A stretch of DNA of 64,000 nt, taken from Paenilisteria portnoyi. GTDB lineage: Bacteria > Bacillota > Bacilli > Lactobacillales > Listeriaceae. The notes under the pieces were generated by a model. The model made no database searches. It was not told where the DNA came from and worked only from the letters and a program-made list of their open reading frames with translations. The stretch spans positions 1 through 64,000 of the forward strand of contig NZ_JAASTT010000005.1 in the NCBI RefSeq assembly GCF_014322795.1, given 5' to 3'. Shown in pieces: positions 1 through 8,584 of this stretch; within the stretch, counting starts at the first letter, position 1; the number at the start of each line of letters is the position of its first letter. The position numbers were made by a program, and so were the translations under genes.

Positions 1-152
1 TTACGGAATGCTTCCCCTTCCCACTCACTACGCAATTGTTCTTGCAACTGCTCTAATTCTCTTAAAATTTGTTCGATATCTTGTCCTTTACGTCCGTATG
101 TTTTCGAACGATCGCGTAGTTCCGCGGGACTCATTCTAATTTGTCCTGACAT
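1..152 (-). CDS. WXG100 (Esx) protein, second copy, truncated by window edge
   Basis: This is the first ~50 codons of a WXG100 secretion substrate. The gene runs off the left edge, so its C-terminus is not visible. The ATG at 150-152 follows a GGAG about 11 nt upstream and starts MSGQIRMSP. The central turn SEWEGEAF carries the W-x-G motif that names the family; such proteins form small helical hairpin dimers exported by the type VII (ESX/Yuk) system. Its visible protein sequence is identical to the neighbouring copy at 275-571. The DNA is identical to that copy over 1-77 and differs only at codon third positions over 78-152. It lies downstream of the first copy, beyond a terminator at 187-212, so it probably has its own promoter or depends on read-through. 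Confidence 0.9.
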   Translation of the reverse strand, partial: MSGQIRMSPAELRDRSKTYGRKGQDIEQILRELEQLQEQLRSEWEGEAFR

Positions 153-186
153 TGCTCTTCCATCTCCTTTTCAACTCAAATTAAAA

Positions 187-212
187 AGGCCGTACATCAC
201 GCTGTACGGCCT
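187..212 (-). terminator. Intrinsic terminator after esxA
   Basis: A perfect 10-bp stem, aggccgtaca/tgtacggcct, with a 6-nt loop is followed on the minus strand by TTTTTAATTT. It lies between the two esx copies and ends the transcript of 275-571. Confidence 0.85.
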
Positions 213-274
213 CAAGTAGCAACTGCACAAAGATGTAATATGTATACTCCATGCAATCCCACAATGGTAACGCT

Positions 275-571
275 TTAGTTTAAGCCGAAATTGCGTGATA
301 GATTTGCATCGTTTTCTTCGACTGCATTGGCTGTTTTTGCTAATTGTTGCTCGATTTGGTGCATTAAGTTAGAGAAATCCGTTACTTTTGGTTTCAATTG
401 CTGGAATTGATCATCAAATTTACGGAATGCTTCCCCTTCCCACTCACTACGCAATTGTTCTTGCAACTGCTCTAATTCTCTTAAAATTTGTTCGATGTCT
501 TGTCCTTTGCGGCCGTATGTTTTTGAACGGTCACGAAGCTCAGCAGGGCTCATTCTAATTTGTCCTGACAT
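275..571 (-). CDS. esxA: WXG100 type VII secretion substrate EsxA
   Basis: This is a 98-residue WXG100 protein, the usual length for the family, predicted to be all-helical with a W-E-G turn near residue 45 (SEWEGEAF) and ending in NFGLN. Family members are exported as dimers by the membrane ATPase machinery of the type VII secretion system. The ATG at 569-571 is preferred over an upstream in-frame TTG at 578-580 because GGAG sits 9 nt before it and the partial neighbour starts at the same residue. The copy at 1-152 is a tandem paralogue, which suggests the rest of the ess locus lies left of the window. A terminator follows at 187-212. A minus-strand TATAAT at 639-644 and a small hairpin at 616-632 lie in the upstream region. 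Confidence 0.9.
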   Translation of the reverse strand: MSGQIRMSPAELRDRSKTYGRKGQDIEQILRELEQLQEQLRSEWEGEAFRKFDDQFQQLKPKVTDFSNLMHQIEQQLAKTANAVEENDANLSRNFGLN

Positions 572-923
572 GTCATTCAACTCCTTTTTTATTTTTTTAG
601 GTCTTGAGGTATATCATAGCCTAATGGGCTATATTGCCATTATAGCAAAAAAGAACCAACGTTTGTTGATTCCAATTGTGAACTTTTTGTGAACATTTTC
701 TTTTATTTTCCTAGAAAAGGCTAATCTAGCTGTATTTCATGTCTTTTTTAAGCGCTATGTATAAAAGCGGACATATCCATTTTTAGTCCAAATAATCCTA
801 TAACCACAAAAACAATATACACCAGATTAAGATAGTATTAACCCGAACCTTCTATACTATACAATCCCCATATTCATTGTATTTTCTTCCTTTACTTGCT
901 ATCATTAAATTGGAGGTGCTCTA
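572..923. other. Intergenic region upstream of esxA and the GNAT gene
   Basis: No gene is seen here. On the minus strand there is a TATAAT at 639-644, with no clear -35, followed by a hairpin with ATAGCC/GGCTAT arms (616-632) in the expected esxA 5' leader. The remainder (about 700-920) is AT-rich and holds no recognised signal apart from the GGAGGTG ribosome site before 924. Confidence 0.4.
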
Positions 924-1379
924 ATGAAAATTAAAAAATGGACAGAGTGTGATATAATACCTTATGAGCTCTTACTTTTAGCTGACCCTAATCAATCCGC
1001 CATCGATCGCTATTTCTTTCAATCCGACGTTTTCCTACTTATAGTAGATAATCAAATATGCGGTGTTATTTGTATACAAAATGAAAGAGATTGCTCAGAA
1101 ATTGTTAATATCGCTGTGTTACCTAACTATCAAGGACGTCAATACGGCAAGAAATTGCTTGAACACGCCATTACGAACACCAAAAAACTGCATAACCATA
1201 CTTTCATTGTCAAAACTGCTAATTCGAGTATTCAAGCGCTTGCTTTTTATCAGAAAGCTGGTTTTAGGATGATAAAGATTATTCCAGACTATTTCCTTAA
1301 ACATTATTCAGAACCAATTTTTGAGAACGGCATCCTTGCACAAGATCAAATAGTAATGTCATATAAAATAAGGAAATAA
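924..1379 (+). CDS. GNAT-family N-acetyltransferase
   Basis: This 151-residue protein has the single-domain GNAT fold. The acetyl-CoA binding motif A is visible as VLPNYQGRQYGKKLLEHAI near residues 70-90 (the Q/R-x-x-G-x-G/A variant), followed by a C-terminal AFYQKAGF segment typical of motif B. It would transfer an acetyl group from acetyl-CoA to an amine, but the substrate cannot be read from sequence. The ATG follows GGAGGTG by five bases. The gene stands alone, convergent with nothing and divergent from esxA. Confidence 0.85.
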   Translation: MKIKKWTECDIIPYELLLLADPNQSAIDRYFFQSDVFLLIVDNQICGVICIQNERDCSEIVNIAVLPNYQGRQYGKKLLEHAITNTKKLHNHTFIVKTANSSIQALAFYQKAGFRMIKIIPDYFLKHYSEPIFENGILAQDQIVMSYKIRK

Positions 1380-1437
1380 TGTATTTTTTTCACTCATAAA
1401 TCCTTTATCATCCATTATTTCTAACAAAGTCACGAAA

Positions 1438-1478
1438 CTGTAACATATTGTACTAATTTTAATCATTGAAAGTATAAT
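1438..1478 (+). promoter_or_regulatory. Candidate Crp/Fnr-type box and -10 upstream of the regulator gene
   Basis: An imperfect palindrome, GTAACATATTGTAC, lies at 1440-1453, and a TATAAT -10 lies at 1473-1478 about 20 bp downstream. That arrangement resembles class II Crp/Fnr/PrfA-type activation, where the box replaces the -35. A second TATAAT is at 1508-1513. The gene it precedes encodes a Crp/Fnr protein, so autoregulation is a possibility only. Confidence 0.35.
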
Positions 1479-1555
1479 TTATGACTTTTTTTATTTTGAA
1501 AAATCTTTATAATAAGAAGTAAGACCAATCGTTAAAGAGAAGGGGTATTTAAATT

Positions 1556-2254
1556 ATGTATGTTGCTGACTTAGTAAAGAATTTTAATGGTGAGAAGTTG
1601 ATAGAGAAAATTACGGAGATGGAGATTCCATATAAAGCAGCTAGTTTCAAAAAGAACGAGCTAATTGTGGAGGAAGGAAAGATCGATACGCATTTCTACA
1701 TAGTAGATTCTGGACTTATTTCTTTTAGTATGACAAACTCGGATAAGCTGCAGGTTATCACTCGATTTCTGAATAGTAATACTTGGTTCGGAAGCGCTAA
1801 TTTCTTGTTAGACTCTCCTTTTCAATTTAACGTAACTGCTTTAAGAGATACAAAAATTCGAATTTATAACCGAAATGATATTCTTCGTCTTTTTCAAACG
1901 GATTCAGACGGTTTTTGGTTCCTTTATTTTGATGGATATAACCAAGTCCATGAACGCAATGCTTTAATTGAAATTGCGCATCATGATCCGCGTCGCAGAC
2001 TTATTTCTGCTTTGCTTTATATTGCTAATACGGTCGGAATTAAAACCGATGATGGAATCAGCTTTCCGCGAGGCATTACGCAAAACCATTTGGCGCTTGT
2101 CTCTCAAGTACCTAGAACTCGTGCCAACGTGGAACTTCAAAAGCTAAGAGAACAAGGAATTATTCGATTGAAACCAAAACCAACAGTCGTTCTAGACATT
2201 CTAAAACTGCGTGAACAGCTAGAGATACACAGAACTCCTCGTACGAATGACTAA
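1556..2254 (+). CDS. Crp/Fnr-family transcriptional regulator
   Basis: This 232-residue protein has an N-terminal cyclic-nucleotide-binding-like beta barrel (about residues 25-115; KKNELIVEEGKIDTHFYIV is the usual opening strand pattern), a long dimerisation helix, and a C-terminal winged helix (about 150-215) with the QNHLALVSQVPRTRANVELQ recognition region. It lacks the cysteine cluster of Fnr-type oxygen sensors. Listeria genomes carry many such PrfA-superfamily regulators, and this one cannot be assigned to a specific regulon. A GGGG ribosome site precedes the ATG. It ends at a bidirectional terminator at 2269-2320. Confidence 0.88.
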   Translation: MYVADLVKNFNGEKLIEKITEMEIPYKAASFKKNELIVEEGKIDTHFYIVDSGLISFSMTNSDKLQVITRFLNSNTWFGSANFLLDSPFQFNVTALRDTKIRIYNRNDILRLFQTDSDGFWFLYFDGYNQVHERNALIEIAHHDPRRRLISALLYIANTVGIKTDDGISFPRGITQNHLALVSQVPRTRANVELQKLREQGIIRLKPKPTVVLDILKLREQLEIHRTPRTND

Positions 2255-2268
2255 TTGATTGCAAGAAA

Positions 2269-2320
2269 ATAGAGTGCAAAACTTATAACTGAGCGATTCA
2301 GTCATAGTTCTGCACTCTAT
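2269..2320. terminator. Bidirectional terminator between regulator and thioredoxin-like gene
   Basis: The arms AGAGTGCA (2271-2278) and TGCACTCT (2311-2318) enclose a second inner stem. T-runs follow on both strands. The right arm overlaps the stop codon of the minus-strand gene at 2317, so one hairpin serves both convergent genes. Confidence 0.85.
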
Positions 2321-2775
2321 TTTTGATTTTCAAGCCATGCTCTAATCTCTTTCTCGTCATCTAAATCTCCACGGTAGCGATCCGTCTCAAGGCCTCGTGT
2401 GTAATAAATAAGCGTCGGAACTGCTTTGACACCCATTTGCTTAATAATCGCTGTATAGTTCTTGTCAGCCTCCCTAGCCTTATCCGTATTATAATAATAA
2501 GCATGCCGGCTCGTTGCTTCAAGCGCACTCACAAGTTTTTTCCGAAAAGGCTCACAATCAGGACAAGTTGGCCTCCCAACATAAACATACCCCGTTTTCT
2601 TGTCCGCCAAAATCCCCTTCATCTCGCTATTCGTAATATTCCGCATCGCCTGCTCATTCGCCACAGCCTTTGTATCCTCCAAATTCTTCGCGTGCGTATC
2701 CACAATCAACTGCACCCCAACAACAAAAAGCACCAAAATCACAATAGTAAGCAAAATAATCTTATACTTCTTCAT
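2317..2775 (-). CDS. Membrane-anchored thioredoxin-like protein
   Basis: This protein of about 152 residues has an N-terminal transmembrane anchor (IILLTIVILVLFVVGVQLIV), so the rest is extracytoplasmic. A thioredoxin-fold domain begins near residue 60 and carries the active-site motif C-P-D-C in GRPTCPDCEPF, and a cis-proline segment VKAVPTLIYY. Similar proteins (PedC/BrcD, bacteriocin-associated or general thiol-disulfide factors) support disulfide chemistry outside the membrane, but the partner here is unknown. The start at 2773-2775 is preferred because GGGGGCG precedes it; an in-frame ATG at 2790 has no ribosome site. The stop overlaps the terminator. Confidence 0.8.
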   Translation of the reverse strand: MKKYKIILLTIVILVLFVVGVQLIVDTHAKNLEDTKAVANEQAMRNITNSEMKGILADKKTGYVYVGRPTCPDCEPFRKKLVSALEATSRHAYYYNTDKAREADKNYTAIIKQMGVKAVPTLIYYTRGLETDRYRGDLDDEKEIRAWLENQK

Positions 2776-2882
2776 AAAAAACGCCCCCATTAAAACAGAA
2801 AAACGAGCAAAAAATGCCCGTCCTCTTCTTATTCACTTAATAGCCTAGAATCAACTACCACCATAATCCCCCGCAAAACCTA

Positions 2883-3002
2883 GGCGGAGTGAGAAGCGCT
2901 CAGCCCCTAGGCAAAGCCGAGCACCGAAGCGGAATGTACGATTCGTACAAGAGCATCGGAGCACAGGCTTTAACGACGGAGATGAGTGCTTATCACTCCG
3001 CC
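2883..3002. repeat. Intergenic palindromic repeat element, copy A
   Basis: The arms at 2883-2902 and 2983-3002 are complementary (18 of 20 positions pair, counting one G-U). The right arm contains the glmM stop codon (2993-2995). The enclosed core begins CTAGGCAAAGCCGAGCACCG at 2907-2926, identical over 20 nt with copy B, and includes a hairpin TGTACGA/TCGTACA. Copies B (17948-18017) and C (32407-32587) have the same layout with unrelated arms. Confidence 0.7.
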
Positions 3003-4348
3003 GACAGACCCATTTCGGAGATTACAATCCGTGCAATACTATCACAAAAACGTTCTGTGTCTTCGGCTGAAGCTGCTTCAACCATGACGCGGACAAGTGG
3101 TTCTGTTCCGGATGGACGTACTAGGACGCGACCATTTCCGTTCATTTCTGCTTCTACCGCTGAAATTGCTGCATGAACTTTTGCATTTTCAGTGACACGA
3201 TTTTTATCAGTCACGCGGATATTTACTAATTTTTGCGGGAAAGTTTGCATTTCAGCTGCTAGTTCGGATAATTTCTTCCCAGTTTCTTTCATGACGTTTA
3301 CTAATTGGATACCTGTTAATAAGCCGTCACCTGTTGTGATGTAATCTAGGAAAACGATATGTCCAGATTGTTCACCACCAAGGCTGTAGCTTCCTTCACG
3401 CATTGCTTCGACAACATAGCGATCGCCAACTGCTGTTTGGATGGCTTTAATTTCAAGTTCTTCTAGGCCTTTATAGAAACCTAAGTTACTCATAACAGTG
3501 GATACGATTGTATTATTTGTCAAACGGCCTTGTGCTTTTAGATGCTTAGCACAGATGAACATGATTTTGTCCCCATCGACAATCTCGCCATTCTCGTCTA
3601 CTGCGATAACACGGTCGCCATCACCATCGAAAGCAAGGCCTACATGCGCCTCTTTTTCTTTTACGAATTCTGCTAGTTTTTCAGGATGCGTAGAGCCAAC
3701 ACCGGCATTGATATTAAGTCCGTTTGGTGATGCCCCCATCGAGCTCGTATCTGCGTCTAGGTCTGCAAAAAGATGTGTAGCAAGCGATGATGTCGCACCA
3801 TGCGCACAATCCAATGCTACATGCAAACCTGTAAAGTCTCCATCCACAGATTGTTTTAGATATTGTAAGTACTTTTGTTTGCCTTCAAAATAATCGCTTA
3901 CCGTTCCAAGACCATCGTCACATGGGCGTGGCAAGTCATCGCTCGTTCCATCAAGTAATGCTTCTATTTCCAATTCTTGATCATCTGACAACTTAAAGCC
4001 GTCTGAGCCAAAGAATTTGATACCGTTGTCTTCTACTGGATTATGCGAAGCCGAGATCATAACACTTGCTGCTGCCCCTTGTGCTTTCGTTAAGTAAGCC
4101 ACACCAGGCGTTGAGATAACGCCTAAACGCATCACTTCAATTCCTACCGATACAAGACCAGCAATCAAAGCCGACTCTAGCATTTCCCCTGATATTCTTG
4201 TGTCTCTCGCTACTAAAACTTTAGGATGCTCGCCAACATGTTTCGTTAGTATATATCCTCCAAATCTCCCTAGACGAAAAGCCAATTCCGGAGATAGCTC
4301 TTTATTTGCAATTCCTCTAACACCGTCTGTACCAAAATATTTACCCAT
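2993..4348 (-). CDS. glmM: Phosphoglucosamine mutase GlmM
   Basis: GlmM converts glucosamine-6-phosphate to glucosamine-1-phosphate in the cytosol, feeding UDP-GlcNAc for peptidoglycan and teichoic acids. The 451 residues match the family length. The phosphorylated serine lies in SASHNP (Ser101), the metal loop is DGDGDR near residue 240, and the C-terminal phosphate-binding loop is RPSGTEP. It is the third gene of the conserved cdaA-cdaR-glmM cluster; in related bacteria GlmM and CdaR both modulate the cyclase CdaA. An AAGGAG sequence precedes the ATG. The stop codon lies inside one arm of repeat element A. Confidence 0.97.
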   Translation of the reverse strand: MGKYFGTDGVRGIANKELSPELAFRLGRFGGYILTKHVGEHPKVLVARDTRISGEMLESALIAGLVSVGIEVMRLGVISTPGVAYLTKAQGAAASVMISASHNPVEDNGIKFFGSDGFKLSDDQELEIEALLDGTSDDLPRPCDDGLGTVSDYFEGKQKYLQYLKQSVDGDFTGLHVALDCAHGATSSLATHLFADLDADTSSMGASPNGLNINAGVGSTHPEKLAEFVKEKEAHVGLAFDGDGDRVIAVDENGEIVDGDKIMFICAKHLKAQGRLTNNTIVSTVMSNLGFYKGLEELEIKAIQTAVGDRYVVEAMREGSYSLGGEQSGHIVFLDYITTGDGLLTGIQLVNVMKETGKKLSELAAEMQTFPQKLVNIRVTDKNRVTENAKVHAAISAVEAEMNGNGRVLVRPSGTEPLVRVMVEAASAEDTERFCDSIARIVISEMGLSAE

Positions 4349-4498
4349 TTTATAATTCGCTCCTTCTTCATTAAGAGGTTGGCCATGCTTATTTCTATCT
4401 TAATCCCTATCATGACGCTACTTTAGACCAACTTTGATCCGTGTATCTTCTTATTATACCTTTTTTTAATCTTTTTTACACCTAATCTTATGTAAACA

Positions 4499-4534
4499 CC
4501 CGATGAATTGGCTTCTAATGCGGTTTTCATCGGG
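4499..4534 (-). other. Hairpin between cdaR and glmM
   Basis: A 9-bp inverted repeat, CCCGATGAA/TTCATCGGG, lies in the 193-bp gap between cdaR and glmM. The minus strand after it (GTGTTTACAT) is not U-rich, so it may be a weak terminator or RNA-processing/stability hairpin that lowers read-through into glmM. No second promoter is obvious. Confidence 0.5.
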
Positions 4535-4541
4535 CTACTAA

Positions 4542-5966
4542 TTAGTTTAAAACTGAATCTGATCCATCTGCAACCTTCTTAGTGACTTGAATTTCTGCTT
4601 TGGATTGCGATAGTGTAAATGTAAAATTAGATGCTAAACCATGGACAGCAAGCGGAATCGTATGCGTACCGTCTTGTAAATTTGACATATTTGCTACGAC
4701 ATTGAAGTCATTTCGTCCGATCGCATTCACTTCAGTTTTTAGGCCACTTATCGTGATATTCACTTTACCACTAGTTGGATCAAGGAATGCTGTACTAAAA
4801 CTGTCTGAATTAACGAGCCCAATAATACTGATGGGTATATCTTTAAATTCTGTTGAGCTTTGTTCCGTTGGTTCTTCCGTTTCAGTCTGCTCATCCTCTT
4901 TATTGCCTTTATCCGCGTCTGGTTCATTATCCGTTCCAGCGTCTGGCGTTGTTACGTTTGGACTTTCCTTTGAAGGTTGACCAGCGCCCTCATTTGCTCC
5001 ATTAGAACTCTGGTCACTCTGCTTTTTTCCAGTTGTTATTTTCACTTTCACAGAGGTTGGAGATACAGATGTGACACCAGTCGGAACTGGCACGGGGACC
5101 TCAATCGTTTTATCGGCTGTCATTTGTGTCACATCAATTGGAATCGTAATTTGCTCAATCGTGTCAGTAACTGATTCAGGCGCAATAACCGTTACTTTCT
5201 CGTCATCGGATGTAATGCTCGTAATAGTTACCGTTTTATCTGCGGGATTGCCACTTTGCTGGAATCGTAGTGGAACCGTTTTGCCTATTTTGGAAACTGG
5301 CACATCTACTTCCACTTCACCTGGATCGATCTCGACATCTAGTTTATTCAAATTCGCATCAAAAGCGCTAATCGTAGCATTCGTTGTGAAGTCGCTCTTC
5401 TGATTTTTTTCATCAGAAACAGTTGCCTTCACATATGCAATTTGGTCTAAGGTTTCTTTAGAAGCTGTGATAGAAACTCGTTTCGGATCCGTTTTGATTG
5501 TCCCAGCTTGATACCCGTTCGCAATGACTGATTTATTTAATTCAACATCGACAGAATATTTCTTCGTTACTTTCTCTGCTAATATTACTTTCGCGGTCGG
5601 TGGATTGATGGTAGATTTCAATCGGTCGGATAAGCCCTTCACTTTAATTTTGACGCTTTGAGTCCCTGCTTTTGCGTTGGTAAGGTCCATGTAGGCGATG
5701 ATATTAGGTTGTGTTTTTGCCAGCTGCACAAGGCCTTTTGAACCGCTAACAGTTACATCTACTGTGTCCGGAACACCCTCGACATTCATATTGTCCTTAT
5801 CATAATACACTTCAACCGGAACATTATTAATGACATCAACGTAAACGCCATCCGTGACACTCGTTACATTGTTGTTGGTGGCGGTAACCGATGTGAACAG
5901 AATCGCCGCAAAAATGAGCGAGATAATCCGAACTGACCACTTATTTGTTAAAATGCGATCCATCAT
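4542..5966 (-). CDS. cdaR: YbbR-domain protein CdaR, regulator of the diadenylate cyclase
   Basis: This 474-residue protein has one N-terminal membrane helix (WSVRIISLIFAAILFTSVTA) and an extracytoplasmic region of successive YbbR beta-domains of about 85 residues each. A low-complexity acidic linker rich in Glu, Asp, Thr and Pro (about 320-375) precedes the last YbbR domain. CdaR binds the membrane part of CdaA and tunes c-di-AMP synthesis. The ATG at 5964-5966 overlaps the cdaA TGA by 4 nt, implying translational coupling. The last repeat being set apart by a long disordered linker is typical of some Listeria and Bacillus homologues. Confidence 0.93.
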   Translation of the reverse strand: MMDRILTNKWSVRIISLIFAAILFTSVTATNNNVTSVTDGVYVDVINNVPVEVYYDKDNMNVEGVPDTVDVTVSGSKGLVQLAKTQPNIIAYMDLTNAKAGTQSVKIKVKGLSDRLKSTINPPTAKVILAEKVTKKYSVDVELNKSVIANGYQAGTIKTDPKRVSITASKETLDQIAYVKATVSDEKNQKSDFTTNATISAFDANLNKLDVEIDPGEVEVDVPVSKIGKTVPLRFQQSGNPADKTVTITSITSDDEKVTVIAPESVTDTIEQITIPIDVTQMTADKTIEVPVPVPTGVTSVSPTSVKVKITTGKKQSDQSSNGANEGAGQPSKESPNVTTPDAGTDNEPDADKGNKEDEQTETEEPTEQSSTEFKDIPISIIGLVNSDSFSTAFLDPTSGKVNITISGLKTEVNAIGRNDFNVVANMSNLQDGTHTIPLAVHGLASNFTFTLSQSKAEIQVTKKVADGSDSVLN

Positions 5967-6784
5967 TTCTTACCGCCTCCTTTCCACTTACTGAAAATGG
6001 ACGGTTTCTTTTTCATTGGTACAACAAGTTCATGTTCTAAAATTTCATGTAAACGCTCTGGTGTTACTTCGCGGAAAAGCTCTCCGCCTTTAGTGATAGA
6101 AATACCACCCGTCTCCTCAGACACAACAACCGTTATACTGTCCGTAACCTCGCTGATACCAAGTGCTGCCCGATGTCTTGTTCCAAGTTCCTTTGAAAGA
6201 AACGGACTATCAGAAAGTGGCAAATAACCTGCCGCTGCCGCGATTTTATTACTTTTAATAATTACCGCACCATCGTGAAGTGGCGTATTTGGAATAAAAA
6301 TATTAATCAATAGCTGTGAAGAAATATCTGCATCTAGCGGAATTCCCGTCTCAATATAATCATCAAGACCAGTTCCACGCTCAATGGAAATCAAGGCCCC
6401 TATTCGGCGTTTCCCCATATAACTAACGGACTTCTCAATGGAGTCAATGAGATATTGCTGCTCCTTCTCACGTTTGGATCCTGCTTTCGAGATAAAGCTA
6501 CCACGACCAAGCGTTTCAAGCGCTCGCCGTAATTCGGGTTGGAATATGATAATAATGGCTAAAAATCCCCAAGTCAACACCTGATCCGTAATCCATTCCA
6601 CTGTTTGAAGTCCTAAAAAATTACTAACAATTTTTACGACCACAATGATAAAAATACCTTTTAAAAGCTGTACCGCTTTCGTTCCACGAATCAACATAAT
6701 TAATTTATAAATAACGAACCATACTACTAAAATATCAATCACATTTGCTAAATAATGCAAAATCGATCCGTCTGGAATGGTCAT
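5963..6784 (-). CDS. cdaA: Diadenylate cyclase CdaA (DacA)
   Basis: This is the membrane enzyme that makes c-di-AMP from two ATP. Three N-terminal transmembrane helices (about residues 10-90) are followed by a DAC catalytic domain with the LHDGAVI (DGA, about residue 171) and GTRHRAALG (RHR, about 203) motifs. The ATG at 6782-6784 gives 273 residues, the usual family length, and has GGAGG 7 nt upstream; an upstream in-frame start at 6811 lacks a ribosome site. It leads the operon cdaA-cdaR-glmM. c-di-AMP controls K+ uptake and osmolyte transport in Firmicutes; two K+ transporters, KimA and Kup, are also in this window. Confidence 0.97.
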   Translation of the reverse strand: MTIPDGSILHYLANVIDILVVWFVIYKLIMLIRGTKAVQLLKGIFIIVVVKIVSNFLGLQTVEWITDQVLTWGFLAIIIIFQPELRRALETLGRGSFISKAGSKREKEQQYLIDSIEKSVSYMGKRRIGALISIERGTGLDDYIETGIPLDADISSQLLINIFIPNTPLHDGAVIIKSNKIAAAAGYLPLSDSPFLSKELGTRHRAALGISEVTDSITVVVSEETGGISITKGGELFREVTPERLHEILEHELVVPMKKKPSIFSKWKGGGKK

Positions 6785-7125
6785 AAATTCGCCTCCAATT
6801 TCAAAAAACAAGTCCTATTTTATTTTGTTAGTTCTACATTATATAAGCCTTTAAAATTGCTTATACTTGCCATTATAGCACAGAATTAGAGGAGGAAAAA
6901 GATTTGAGATACAGAAAATAAGAAAGATTTCTTTAAAAATTGATAAAGAGTCTTACTAATGATTACGGGTGAATATGAATAACTTCGAACGCATATCTCG
7001 ATACGTGTCCTAAAAATAGGTTTAGCATCAAAAAAACACCAATTGTATGCTAATTGGTGTTTTTTTGATAATTCAGTTAAAAATTTTACAATTCACGTTT
7101 CAATAAAAAATAGGTTGCACAATTA
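6785..7125. other. Gap between SGNH gene and cdaA
   Basis: On the minus strand TATAAT hexamers lie at 6872-6877 and again nearer cdaA, making this the likely cdaA promoter region, though no strong -35 is seen. A bidirectional terminator lies at 7030-7066. No coding signal was found. Confidence 0.45.
7030..7066. terminator. Terminator after the SGNH hydrolase gene
   Basis: A perfect 9-bp stem ACACCAATT/AATTGGTGT has a 7-nt loop. An A-run on the left and a T-run on the right make it a terminator on both strands. Confidence 0.88.
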
Positions 7126-8295
7126 TTAATGTGATTCCATCATTCGAACAACTCGTTTTCCAATCATATGGAACCCTTCATTATTAGGGTGCAGACCATC
7201 GCGCGTGTACACCTCAAACGTGTATTTCCCGAGTCCTGACATTCTAAACAAATCAAGACGTGGCAAGCTATAGATATCAGCAATAGCTATAATTCCATCA
7301 GTAATTACCTCGTGTTTGTCCATATCGCGGGTTTCATTTTGTATCGGTGTAAACAGATATATCTCCGTTCTCGGGTAGTTGATACGAATGTACTCGATAG
7401 TAGCCCTTAAAGCCCCCAAGCTTGTATTCGTATCAAAAACAGTGTCATTACGTCCGCCAACAGCCCCTAGAGGTACATTGAATGCGACGTCATTTGTACC
7501 CGCTGCAATCGTGACAATATCAAAATTCGTAAAATCATATTGATTCGTAACAATCTGCTCATACATACTGCTCGCCTTCGTATTCGGTGCAAAAGTAAGA
7601 TTTCCCAGCCCCTCATTCTTTATGGATGCACCAGCTTGACGCATATACGCTTGATAGCCACGGTATAATACACCATCTACAATTTTGCCGTCATACCATG
7701 TTATACTATCTCCAAAAGTCACGACTCGACTTCCTGAAAGCAGTTTACTTGAGTTGAAATGTGGCATAGAAATCTCATGTTCGTAATACTGTTCTGGCAT
7801 TGTTGCTTGCTGACTTAACATATAACTGTCAAGGTGCTCATCTATAACGACAACACGCACATAGTCGACACCTTCAGGAACCGTTTGCGTATACCACTCA
7901 GACGTTGCTTCTGTCATTTGCATCATGCCAATATATTGCTTTTGAAAATCGTAGTAACAACCCACCATTGTTGCATTCATCGTTACCCCAATAATTTGTC
8001 CTGGTGTCACTTTAATAAATCGACTCGTATTCGTACCTTCCGCTGCAGTGGTCCCACCAGTCAGATTTACTAGACTTGTATTTTTTTCGATATCTAATTT
8101 ATCGAATAGATTCACAATCTTAGCACGAGAAAGCTGCTCGCCGCCGATAGTCAAATTATTTGCTAAAAAATCACTGAGACCGTCCGTTCCGTTCTCATCT
8201 ATCCATTTCTCAAGCATATCCCAATTTTGATTGAGTTCATTTCGGTACGAGCCACCTTGGAACGCATTCGTTGGTCTGTTTAGTTTAATAGTCAT
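7126..8295 (-). CDS. SGNH/GDSL hydrolase with phage-tail-like N-terminus
   Basis: The 389-residue protein starts MTIKLNRPTNAFQGGSYRNE, a type of N-terminus found in phage baseplate/receptor-binding proteins, followed by a beta-rich middle (about 60-200). A C-terminal SGNH esterase domain has block I VVTFGDSITWYDG, block III GTND and block V DGLHPNNEGFH, giving the Ser-Asp-His set. Such domains usually deacetylate or de-esterify polysaccharides or teichoic acids. The ATG at 8293-8295 has AGGAAGG 8 nt upstream; a GTG at 8313 is less likely. There are no phage genes around it, so it is either a domesticated remnant or a cytosolic/surface esterase gained by transfer. No signal peptide is seen. 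Confidence 0.8.
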   Translation of the reverse strand: MTIKLNRPTNAFQGGSYRNELNQNWDMLEKWIDENGTDGLSDFLANNLTIGGEQLSRAKIVNLFDKLDIEKNTSLVNLTGGTTAAEGTNTSRFIKVTPGQIIGVTMNATMVGCYYDFQKQYIGMMQMTEATSEWYTQTVPEGVDYVRVVVIDEHLDSYMLSQQATMPEQYYEHEISMPHFNSSKLLSGSRVVTFGDSITWYDGKIVDGVLYRGYQAYMRQAGASIKNEGLGNLTFAPNTKASSMYEQIVTNQYDFTNFDIVTIAAGTNDVAFNVPLGAVGGRNDTVFDTNTSLGALRATIEYIRINYPRTEIYLFTPIQNETRDMDKHEVITDGIIAIADIYSLPRLDLFRMSGLGKYTFEVYTRDGLHPNNEGFHMIGKRVVRMMESH

Positions 8296-8534
8296 TGCCC
8301 ATACCTTCCTCACACTATTTCCGCTGTACTCAGTATTCCATTATTATTTTTATGAATGGATTCCCTTTGTCTAGCTGTAGATTTTTTGTAAAATTTATTA
8401 TAGGTCAGCTTTAAATGATTGATTTAAGCGAATATAAGCATATAGTACCTTCAATCATTTATCAAGTTCGTTATGGGCTTTTTAACATTTAAAGGCCGAT
8501 TATTTCCCTTAACCACATAGCTTGATAAAGAATA

Positions 8535-8576
8535 CCAAAAAACCAGTAAAATCAATGTCGCTTGATTCCACTGGTC
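8535..8576 (-). terminator. Terminator of the galactitol-family PTS operon
   Basis: A two-part stem ACCAGT..AATCAA/TTGATT..ACTGGT (8542-8575) is followed on the minus strand by TTTTTTGG. It sits directly after the last small gene of the operon. Confidence 0.88.
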
Positions 8577-8584
8577 CCACTTTA

